This document shows positions 17,117 through 23,430 of a stretch of DNA of 40,356 bases, piece by piece. Within the stretch, counting starts at the first letter, position 1. Each line of letters opens with the position of its first letter. Location of the stretch: assembly GCA_013290125.1 (NCBI GenBank), contig JABCYQ010000026.1:1-40356 (forward strand), read 5' to 3'. A program made the position numbers and the translations under genes. Origin of the DNA: Vulcanimicrobiota bacterium (GTDB taxonomy: Bacteria; Vulcanimicrobiota; Vulcanimicrobiia; Eremiobacterales; Eremiobacteraceae). A model generated the notes under the pieces. The model saw nothing but the letters and a program-made list of their open reading frames with translations. It searched no databases and was not told where the DNA came from.

Positions 17117-17193
17117 GCCCTCGTAGTTCAGCGGATTAGAATGCCGCGCTTCGAACGCGGAGGTCGGGGGTTCGACTCCCTCCGAGGGCGCCA
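17117..17193 (+). tRNA. tRNA-Arg (anticodon TCG)
   Basis: The 77-base cloverleaf has acceptor arms GCCCTCG/CGAGGGC, anticodon stem CCGCG/CGCGG with loop CTTCGAA, anticodon TCG at 17151-17153, T-loop TTCGACT, discriminator G and an encoded CCA. It reads CGA and possibly other CGN codons. Confidence 0.95.
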
Positions 17194-17243
17194 GAATACA
17201 ATAGACACGCTTTCGTCATCGCCTGCGCTTTGCGAGCCGAGCA

Positions 17244-18359
17244 TTGACAACTTCTCTTGTGTGTGCGCTGTCCGTCGCCGCCGCGTTGAGTGCGGCGCCG
17301 ATCACGTCTGCCGTGACGCCGCCAGTCGCGTCCGGCCCGCAGGCGGTCCAGTACGTGCAAGTGCAGTATCGCAACGAAGTGCTGAACAACGGCCGGCCAA
17401 ACGTGGCCTCGACCTTCGTCAAGTCGGCGTTGCAAACGGCAGCGCGCCAATTCGTAGCGAACCTGCTGCAGACCGCACTCTCGCACGCCAACCCGGTGCT
17501 CGGCTTCATCGCGCAGCAGATCTCCTCGAGGGCGCAGGCGAAGCTTGCGAGTAGTCTCGCCCCGCGGCCGACAACGCATTTCGAAGCCGCGATAGACGTC
17601 AAACCGGAATTTCAGGCGACGACGACCGTGGCCACCGATCGTACACGCACTGACCTCGGTGACGTGTCCACGATCATCCAATGCGACTTGCGGAAGGTGA
17701 TCGTACTGGACAATGCCGACAAGACGTATTCGGTCACGTCATTCGACCAAGCGGAGACGGAGGAGCAATCGCAGCAGTTGACTTCAGGTTTTGATTTCTT
17801 CGCGGCGTCGCTCGGCGGCCAGCCCGGCGATTCCGCAACGACCACGGTTTCGCCCCAACCTGACGATGGCGCAGCGACGATAGCCGGAATGACCGCAAGG
17901 CATGCGATCTTCTCGCTATCGTCAAACGGGAGCGGCAGTGGCCAGAAGACCGACCTCTGGTACGCGGATGTGCCGGTCGCCGACCACTGTTCGCTCGACT
18001 CGAAAAGCGCGCAGACAGGACCGAGCCCCACGAGCGCGGGCGATGCATCGAAAGTGCGCGTGCCGCTACGCAGCGTCGAATGGTCCGAGGTCCAGATAGG
18101 TGCTGGCGAAGACGCCCCGACTCCGGTAGTTACCGTCGCGCCGTCCAACTACATGGATCCGATGCTCAAGCGGCCGGGATTCGCGTGGCTCGAGACGACA
18201 TCGGTCGTGCAGCTGCCGTACGATCCTGCGTTCTTCGACGTGCCGGTGGGATATGCGCTCGTGACGCCGGCACCTACCGATACGCCGTCACCGGCACCGA
18301 CGGATACACCATCAGCGACACCGACGCCAAGCGCCTCACCGGCCGGCGCACCGCGTTGA
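17244..18359 (+). CDS. Secreted protein of unknown function with DUF4412-like region and Pro/Thr tail
   Basis: This 371-residue exported protein begins with a signal peptide (LVCALSVAAALSAAPITSA). Starting near residue 110, the pattern of a strand, TDRTRTDLGDVSTIIQCD and then KVIVLDNADKTYSV resembles DUF4412 proteins, in which a lipoprotein-like fold is followed by a statement of a stored value; this resemblance is tentative. The last 35 residues are a PTDTPS-type low-complexity tail as found in secreted linkers. The start is TTG 17244, and GTG 17259 is possible. It begins 51 bp after tRNA-Arg and ends 17 bp before proline dehydrogenase. No enzymatic function can be proposed. Confidence 0.65.
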   Translation: MTTSLVCALSVAAALSAAPITSAVTPPVASGPQAVQYVQVQYRNEVLNNGRPNVASTFVKSALQTAARQFVANLLQTALSHANPVLGFIAQQISSRAQAKLASSLAPRPTTHFEAAIDVKPEFQATTTVATDRTRTDLGDVSTIIQCDLRKVIVLDNADKTYSVTSFDQAETEEQSQQLTSGFDFFAASLGGQPGDSATTTVSPQPDDGAATIAGMTARHAIFSLSSNGSGSGQKTDLWYADVPVADHCSLDSKSAQTGPSPTSAGDASKVRVPLRSVEWSEVQIGAGEDAPTPVVTVAPSNYMDPMLKRPGFAWLETTSVVQLPYDPAFFDVPVGYALVTPAPTDTPSPAPTDTPSATPTPSASPAGAPR

Positions 18360-18376
18360 TCGCATAGCGCGGCGTC

Positions 18377-19297
18377 GTGGCGGATCTGTTGCGTTCGTCG
18401 CTGCTCGCGGCGGCGTCCAACCAGCGTCTCAATCGTTTCGTCTCCACTCACGGCCGACGATTTGGCGCGGATCGTTTCGTCGCAGGCGAGACGGTCGACG
18501 AGTTCATGGAAGCGGTCGCTCTCCTGAACCGGCGCGGTTTTCGCGTTGCCGCGGGTCTGCTCGGCGAAGACGTCCGCACGGCCGAGGACGCGCGCGCGGC
18601 CGCGACCCAGTATCTGGCGATCCTCGACCGCTTCGCGCGCGACCGCGCCAATGCGAATGTCGCGCTCAAGTTGACGCATCTCGGGCTTGCGATTGATCCT
18701 GCGCTCGCTTTCGAAAATGTCTCTGCTGTGGCGGACCGTGCGGCGACGGTCGGAAATTTCGTGCGCATGGACATGGAGCAATCAGCGCACACGCAAGCAA
18801 CTCTGGATATCTATCGACGTCTGCGGGGCGGGGGCGTTAACAACGTGGGGGTCGTGCTGCAGGCGTATCTCTACCGATCCGAAACCGACCTCTCGTCCCT
18901 CGCAGCGCTTGCGCCGAACGTGAGATTGGTGAAAGGTGCGTATCTCGAACCGCCGAGCGTCGCATACGCAAGCAAGCGCGAGGTCGACGATCGCTTCGGC
19001 AACCTCATCGAGATGAGTCTGGAGGGCGGCGGCTTCACCGCGATCGCCACGCATGATGACGCGATCATCGAGCGTTCGATCCGCTTCATCCGCGATCGCG
19101 GCATCGCGGCCGGATCGTATGAATTCCAGATGCTTTTCGGCGTCCGGCCCAAACTGCAGGATATGCTTCTTAGCCAAGGCTTTCCGGTTCGGATCGCCGT
19201 GCCGTTTGGATCTCAGTGGTTCCCCTATTTCATGCGGCGGTTGGCGGAGCGCCCTGCCAACGTCTTCTTCTTCTTGAAATCGATGTGGCGCGGATGA
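18377..19297 (+). CDS. Proline dehydrogenase
   Basis: This 306-residue FAD-dependent (beta/alpha)8 enzyme of the small, monofunctional ProDH type oxidises L-proline to 1-pyrroline-5-carboxylate and passes electrons to the quinone pool. Signature segments are VALKLTHLGLAID, FVRMDMEQSAHTQATLDIY, VRLVKGAYLEPPS, IATHDDAIIE and YEFQMLFGVRP followed by VPFGSQWFPYFMRRLAERPAN, which holds the proline-binding arginines. The start is GTG 18377. The downstream aldolase-like gene begins at the overlapping ATGA, so the two form a coupled operon. The P5C dehydrogenase partner is not in the window. Confidence 0.93.
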   Translation: MADLLRSSLLAAASNQRLNRFVSTHGRRFGADRFVAGETVDEFMEAVALLNRRGFRVAAGLLGEDVRTAEDARAAATQYLAILDRFARDRANANVALKLTHLGLAIDPALAFENVSAVADRAATVGNFVRMDMEQSAHTQATLDIYRRLRGGGVNNVGVVLQAYLYRSETDLSSLAALAPNVRLVKGAYLEPPSVAYASKREVDDRFGNLIEMSLEGGGFTAIATHDDAIIERSIRFIRDRGIAAGSYEFQMLFGVRPKLQDMLLSQGFPVRIAVPFGSQWFPYFMRRLAERPANVFFFLKSMWRG

Positions 19298-20181
19298 ATC
19301 GTCCGCGCACGTCGGGTATCGTTTGCGCGAGCCTCACCCCGCTCGACGACTCCGGCCGGCCCTGTCTTGGGCTGCTGGCCGACCATTGCCGCTGGCTGCT
19401 CGCTTCAGGTTGCGACGACGTCCTTCTGCTCGGCACGACCGGCGAAGCGAATTCGTTCACGCTCGAAGAGCGCATCGAAATACTCGAACGCGTGCTCGAG
19501 GCGGGAATCTCTCCTTCCAGGCTCATGGTGGGAACGGGCTGCTGCGCCGTGGGCGATAGCGCCCGGCTGACTCGGCACGCACTCTCGGTCGGCGTCAACC
19601 GCGCGCTCGTCCTGCCGCCCTTCTACTATAAGGGCGTCCACGACGCCGGCGTCATCGCTTCATACTCGCGCATGATCGAGACTGTTGCCGATGACGCTCT
19701 CCGCTTCTACATCTACAGGATCCCGCAACTCTCCGGTGTGGACACGGGAGCCGCTGTTATCCGAGAGCTTCGCGATCGCTATCCAGCGACAGTCGCCGGC
19801 GTCAAGGATAGCTCAGGTGACAAAGTTGGAACGATTGCGTTGTGCGAAGAATTTGGCGGATCCATCGACGTGCTCGTTGGCACGGAATCGTTCTTGCTCG
19901 AGTGTCTGGCTGCAGGCGCATCGGGTTGTGTTACAGCCACCGCGAATGCGCATCCGGCGCCTATCTGTCAGTTGTATGCCGAACGAGGGCAACCATCGGC
20001 GCCCGCATTGCAGACCCGTGTTGCGGCAACCCGCTCGGCGTCCGAGTCAAAGCCGATGATCCCGGGCCTCAAAGAATTCACGGCTCGTCGGACGGGCGAT
20101 GCTAGGTGGCGCAATGTCCGCCCGCCGCTTGTCGCCTTAGATTCAGGCGAGACGGGCGGACCCTTCACGCCTGAACCGTGA
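19294..20181 (+). CDS. DHDPS/NAL-family class I aldolase, not a canonical DapA
   Basis: This protein of about 295 residues has the GTTGEANSFTLEER motif and the Schiff-base lysine in VAGVKDSSGDK, both typical of the dihydrodipicolinate synthase/N-acetylneuraminate lyase family. The tyrosine region reads FYIYRIPQLSGV. DapA has an arginine after the equivalent Tyr-x-x-Pro to hold the substrate carboxylate; that residue is absent and the IPxLSGV form is closer to NAL-type lyases. A role in lysine synthesis is therefore doubtful. The ATG overlaps the proline dehydrogenase stop (ATGA), suggesting a linked job in proline or hydroxyproline breakdown, which is inference. It ends 3 bp before the convergent microgene at 20185. 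Confidence 0.88.
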   Translation: MNRPRTSGIVCASLTPLDDSGRPCLGLLADHCRWLLASGCDDVLLLGTTGEANSFTLEERIEILERVLEAGISPSRLMVGTGCCAVGDSARLTRHALSVGVNRALVLPPFYYKGVHDAGVIASYSRMIETVADDALRFYIYRIPQLSGVDTGAAVIRELRDRYPATVAGVKDSSGDKVGTIALCEEFGGSIDVLVGTESFLLECLAAGASGCVTATANAHPAPICQLYAERGQPSAPALQTRVAATRSASESKPMIPGLKEFTARRTGDARWRNVRPPLVALDSGETGGPFTPEP

Positions 20182-20184
20182 TCG

Positions 20185-20298
20185 TCAATCGGCGATACGT
20201 AGCCGTGCACCGTCGCGCCGCAAGTCTTCGATGCGCTGACGAGCGAGTTGCATGAGCACGTCGCCCGTGGCTGCGCTGATCTCTTCTTGCTGGTTCAT
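20185..20298 (-). CDS. 37-residue microprotein, second gene of the twin-microgene operon
   Basis: This short frame encodes a polar, likely helical peptide (MNQQEEISAATGDVLMQL, then Arg/Asp-rich, ending RLRIAD). Its ATG overlaps the TGA of the upstream 45-residue gene as ATGA, the classic arrangement for translational coupling, and this is the main reason for calling it. It does not match any family I recognise. It converges with the aldolase gene at a 3-bp gap. A heptad-like spacing of Leu/Ile in its second half could allow pairing with a partner, but this is speculative. Confidence 0.5.
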   Translation of the reverse strand: MNQQEEISAATGDVLMQLARQRIEDLRRDGARLRIAD

Positions 20299-20432
20299 AT
20301 CCGCACACCCCAGCCGCCGAAGATCGAATCGCTTGCGCCGGTCGGAATTCTCACGAGATCCGTACGACTGCGGTCGAGCGCGTCCGGCGTATCGAGGATA
20401 TGTATGACTGTTGCTGATCTCGTGCGTTCCAT
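20295..20432 (-). CDS. 45-residue microprotein, first gene of the twin-microgene operon
   Basis: The frame starts at ATG 20432, preceded by a very strong purine-rich ribosome site (GGGAGAGGG, 2-3 bases from the ATG region). A near-consensus sigma70-like promoter lies at 20467-20495. The peptide has a charged N-terminal two-thirds and a C-terminal Gly/aromatic end SDSIFGGWGVRI, which is reminiscent of a small precursor or a membrane-active tail, but no modification enzyme is adjacent. It is not a recognisable lasso precursor. The gene is divergent from a CGNR regulator and shares repeated promoter motifs with it. Confidence 0.6.
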   Translation of the reverse strand: MERTRSATVIHILDTPDALDRSRTDLVRIPTGASDSIFGGWGVRI

Positions 20433-20453
20433 GGTCCCTCTCCCTTGTAGTAA

Positions 20454-20555
20454 GTAACCTGCAATCAGTTTACACCAGTGACGGTAACCTGTCAAGCATT
20501 ATTGCCAGAATTCACATATAGATAGAATGGCAAGATTGTCTTGATTTGTAACCAC
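20454..20555. promoter_or_regulatory. Repeated GTAACC motif in the divergent intergenic region (candidate operator)
   Basis: The octamer GTAACCTG occurs at 20454-20461 and 20484-20491, exactly 30 bp apart, and a third, weaker copy GTAACCAC lies at 20548-20555. The first covers the predicted transcription start of the microgene operon, the second touches its -35 box, and the third lies in the spacer of the CGNR promoter. Three-turn spacing on one face of the helix fits a dimeric or cooperative regulator. The adjacent CGNR protein is the obvious candidate; this is inference. Confidence 0.5.
20467..20495 (-). promoter_or_regulatory. sigma70-like promoter of the twin microgenes
   Basis: On the minus strand TTGACA (20490-20495) and TAAACT (20467-20472) are separated by 17 bp. 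The predicted start near 20460 leaves a leader of about 28 bases with a strong ribosome site before ATG 20432. Confidence 0.65.
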
Positions 20556-20569
20556 TGTAGCGTTATAAT
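20541..20569 (+). promoter_or_regulatory. sigma70-like promoter of the CGNR regulator gene, giving a leaderless transcript
   Basis: TTGATT (20541-20546) and a perfect TATAAT (20564-20569) are separated by 17 bp. Transcription would begin near 20576, directly at ATG 20577, so the message has essentially no 5' leader. This placement also rules out the open-frame TTG at 20541, which lies in the -35 box. Confidence 0.6.
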
Positions 20570-20576
20570 AAGTTCG

Positions 20577-21155
20577 ATGGATAAACCCGGGACAGTGGCG
20601 GACCGGCTTGGCGACAAGCCCGCCGATGGGAAACTGCGCATCGTGCATGCCTTCATGAACACGCGTAACGGCGACGGACGTGAAGACTTACCAAATCCAG
20701 ACGCTCTGCGCGACTGGCTCGCTCGGCACGAACTGATCTCGGCTCGTGCTCGACTGAACAATGCAGATCTCGAGCAGGCGCGAAGCGTCCGCGATGCGCT
20801 CGTCCGCCTCTCAGCGGCACGTCAGTCCGGGCGGCAAGATATCGACGCGATCGAGACGCTGAACCGCGCGGCGCGCAGGGCACAAATGGCGGTGACTTTC
20901 GACGCGGACGGCCGAGGCCAAGTTCGCCCGCTCGCGCCCGCGTCCGACGGGGCGCTCGGTTCGATCATCGCCATCGTCTTTGAAGCGATGAACGACGGCA
21001 CGTGGGATCGGCTGAAGATATGCCGCGACGCCTCGTGCGCGTTCGCTTTTTACGACCGCTCGAAAAACCACTCCGGCACGTGGTGCGACATCGCGGTCTG
21101 CGGCAACGTCGCAAAAGCGCGGTCGTTTCGCGCGCGCCACGCAAAGCACGGCTAG
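20577..21155 (+). CDS. ABATE-domain CGNR zinc-finger transcription factor
   Basis: This protein of about 192 residues has an N-terminal ABATE-type region and a C-terminal CGNR zinc finger with four cysteines C149-x4-C154-x15-C170-x4-C175 (CRDASC and WCDIAVCGNVAKARSF). The family is thought to regulate stress-related genes by DNA binding through the basic C-terminus. The ATG is placed at 20577 because a good promoter lies immediately before it. The CGNR finger has Val in place of the usual Arg after CGN, a minor variation. It faces the microgenes across 144 bp, and the repeated GTAACC motif there suggests autoregulation and control of the microgenes. Confidence 0.87.
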   Translation: MDKPGTVADRLGDKPADGKLRIVHAFMNTRNGDGREDLPNPDALRDWLARHELISARARLNNADLEQARSVRDALVRLSAARQSGRQDIDAIETLNRAARRAQMAVTFDADGRGQVRPLAPASDGALGSIIAIVFEAMNDGTWDRLKICRDASCAFAFYDRSKNHSGTWCDIAVCGNVAKARSFRARHAKHG

Positions 21156-21189
21156 AGCATTCCAAGGTTGCCGTGCGGAATACGCCGGC

Positions 21190-21894
21190 ATGAAAACCGC
21201 AATCGCTCTCGCGCAAATAGCCGTTGCCTGCGTGTCCATCAGTTGCATGACGGCTGCCTCCGCCTCGTCAGAGACACATACGGTCACTGGTATTCCGCTC
21301 GATGCGCCCTGGAAGGTCAAGATCTATGACCTGGCGCGTTCCAAGTTCAAGCATCCCGCATGGGGCTGGCAGCATAGCGAGCGCAACTACGATGTCGCTT
21401 TGCGTTTGGCTCACGGCGACCACCTAAACGTCGACACAGACGTGTTGTTCGCGGCGTGCTTCCTGCACGACATGGCGGCATTTCCGCCTTATGCCAAATC
21501 AGGTGTCGAACATGGCGATCGCGCGGCACAGGAAAGTGGAGCGGTACTTCGCGCCGCCGGATTTCCGATGCAAAAGCTGGCCGCAGTGCAGGCGGCCGAG
21601 CGCGGCCATATGTACTATCGCGATCCTGGTAACAGGCCCGAAGCAATCGTTCTCCACGACGCCGACTCACTCGACTTTCTCGGCGATATCGGCGCCGCAC
21701 GCATGATCAGCTTGACCGGCGAAAGCGCCGCCGATTTTCGCTCGGCCATCGGCTCGTTACGCAGTTTCTTGCACGACATTCCGCCGCGCTTGATCACAAA
21801 AACGGCACGCACGATCGGCGCGCAGCGAAGCGCCGAGCTCCGTCGATATCTCGACGATCTATCGACCGAGACGTTTGCTGAGAAACTTATCTGA
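21190..21894 (+). CDS. Exported HD-domain hydrolase
   Basis: The 234-residue protein has the metal-binding pattern H62 (WQHSERNYDVAL), H93-D94 (CFLHDMAAF), EH at about 107 and D157/D159 in LHDADSLDFLG, so the HD site looks complete. HD enzymes hydrolyse phosphoesters of nucleotides or other small molecules. An N-terminal hydrophobic stretch MKTAIALAQIAVACVSISC fits a Sec signal peptide, which would place it in the periplasm, unusual for the family. The start is ATG 21190 and no strong ribosome site is seen. It begins 34 bp after the CGNR gene and could share its transcript. Confidence 0.85.
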   Translation: MKTAIALAQIAVACVSISCMTAASASSETHTVTGIPLDAPWKVKIYDLARSKFKHPAWGWQHSERNYDVALRLAHGDHLNVDTDVLFAACFLHDMAAFPPYAKSGVEHGDRAAQESGAVLRAAGFPMQKLAAVQAAERGHMYYRDPGNRPEAIVLHDADSLDFLGDIGAARMISLTGESAADFRSAIGSLRSFLHDIPPRLITKTARTIGAQRSAELRRYLDDLSTETFAEKLI

Positions 21895-21935
21895 CGCGCG
21901 CCTCGCAAAGCATATGCGCGCCACGCAAAGCATTC

Positions 21936-22001
21936 TGAAGGGGCCGACTTTACGTCGGCCCGCGTTATATAAGCCGGGCCGACACAAAGTCGGCCCCTTC
22001 A
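21936..22001. repeat. REPIN: two inverted TGAAGG-type REPs
   Basis: One REP with arms GGGCCGAC/GTCGGCCC starts at 21936, and its inverted partner ends in CCTTCA at 22001 with a short AT-rich spacer. This doublet can fold as one long cruciform. It fills the convergent gap between the HD hydrolase and the permease, where it might also act as a bidirectional terminator. Confidence 0.85.
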
Positions 22002-23369
22002 GCTAGTTCGCGCCGCGCGGCGGCGGCCGACGAGGTAGACCGCCATGCCGCTGCCGATCATCAATACGGTCATGCCGAGCACTTTTATCACCGCAAGCGC
22101 CTTGTGCGGTTCGTCATCTGCCGGGAAAGCCGACAGCACCATCGAGATGGCCGTGGTGGCGAACCCGATGACACCGGCCGCGGCCACGGTCCAGCGGCCG
22201 CCGGGAATCCGAAGCGGGTCCGGGCCGCGCGGATCCACATATAGCTTGATCGCCGAAGCGAAGAGGAATAAAAACGGCACCATGGTGATGAGCACGGTCG
22301 TACTGACGAGGACGTCGTAAGCGCCCTTCACGGTGGTGCCGCCTTGGCCGAGGAAGATGAACACCGCTGCGATTCCGGCTTGGGTCAGGATCGCGACGAC
22401 AGGCGAACCCCAACGCGGATGCAAGCAACCGAATATCGGCGGAAGAAACCGGTCTATGCCCGCGACGAACGGGATGCGCGCCACGGCGCCAAGCCAAGCG
22501 CCTGCGCTGCCTAGGCAGCTTATGGTGACGAGTATCGCGGCGATCGGCGTTAGCCATGCCAATCCGAGACGGCTCGCCGTGATGCCGATCGTCTGCATCA
22601 CACCGGACGAAGCGTCGACTGAGGTTGCCGGCAGCGCGGAGAGCACGCTCGCCGTTCCGGCGATGTAGATCGCGGCGATGACCGGCGCGGCAAGCGCCAG
22701 GCCGAGCGGAATCGACCGTCGCGGGTTTTTGATTTCTCCCGCCATGAACGACGTCGCTTCGGGTCCTGTCCACGCGAATGCGATCACGGACCAGAAGATG
22801 AGGTCCTTGAAATGAAAGTTCAGGCGCATCGTCGACGCGTTAATAGACGTTGCGGGTCCGAACTTCATCCACGCGATCGCGCCGAGAGCGATCAGCAGCA
22901 TCGTCGCGATCCACCGGCCGAGCGCGCCGATGTTGTTCAGCCATTTGCCGACGGCGAGTCCGTAGACGTTCAGGATCGTCGCCAATCCGAGGCCGGCGAT
23001 CGCAACGGCGATGTAGTACGACGGCGAGGCCGCGAGAATGCCGCCGCTCGTACCGCTGATGAAGAGCGCGTTTCCGGCTGTGAAATACAGCAACGCCGGA
23101 AAATAAGGTAGATTGCTTGCCCAATACGTCCAGCCGGTTATGAAGCCGGCGAAAGGCCCGAATGCACGCTTGCTCCAGACGTAGAGACCGCCTTCGTCGG
23201 GATGATGCGCGGAAAGATAGACCACGACGAGCGAGAGCGGCAAGAACATCGCGACGCCGCCGATGAGCCAGACGACGAGCGATGACGGACCGGCTGCCGC
23301 CGCGGTGGCGACCCACTGAAAATTTGAGCCGGCGATGACGAAGAACAGCACGACGTCGCCGAGGCCCAT
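21999..23369 (-). CDS. APC-superfamily amino-acid permease
   Basis: This membrane protein of about 456 residues has roughly twelve hydrophobic segments. The N-terminal GDVVLFFVIAGSNFQWVATAAAAGPSSLVVW is characteristic of the APC family, and ARIPFVAGIDRFLPPIFG matches its conserved loop. It imports amino acids by symport or exchange, with unknown specificity. The open frame extends 140 codons upstream over the S9 peptidase gene; that part is antisense-like noise. ATG 23369 is used, but TTG 23381 would restore a LRR segment usual at the start of relatives. It lies 61 bp downstream of the S9 peptidase stop on the same strand, so peptide hydrolysis and amino-acid uptake are likely co-expressed. 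Confidence 0.9.
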   Translation of the reverse strand: MGLGDVVLFFVIAGSNFQWVATAAAAGPSSLVVWLIGGVAMFLPLSLVVVYLSAHHPDEGGLYVWSKRAFGPFAGFITGWTYWASNLPYFPALLYFTAGNALFISGTSGGILAASPSYYIAVAIAGLGLATILNVYGLAVGKWLNNIGALGRWIATMLLIALGAIAWMKFGPATSINASTMRLNFHFKDLIFWSVIAFAWTGPEATSFMAGEIKNPRRSIPLGLALAAPVIAAIYIAGTASVLSALPATSVDASSGVMQTIGITASRLGLAWLTPIAAILVTISCLGSAGAWLGAVARIPFVAGIDRFLPPIFGCLHPRWGSPVVAILTQAGIAAVFIFLGQGGTTVKGAYDVLVSTTVLITMVPFLFLFASAIKLYVDPRGPDPLRIPGGRWTVAAAGVIGFATTAISMVLSAFPADDEPHKALAVIKVLGMTVLMIGSGMAVYLVGRRRAARTS

Positions 23370-23430
23370 GGCGCGCCGCAATTCCGGGACTTCGGTCGCT
23401 GCACCAGCCCCGATTGCCGAAGCCGTCCCC

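Noticed and set aside
16560-17126. Plus-strand frame opposite the sarcosine-oxidase gene
   Set aside because: It is a shadow of a well-supported minus-strand gene with FAD and covalent-cysteine motifs.
20295-20432. Lasso-peptide precursor
   Set aside because: The core lacks the Asp/Glu at position 7-9 after Gly and no B1/B2/C biosynthesis genes are near; only a general peptide function remains possible.
20541-20576. TTG start of the CGNR regulator at 20541
   Set aside because: It coincides with the -35 box and places the strong -10 box inside the coding sequence; ATG 20577 is preferred.
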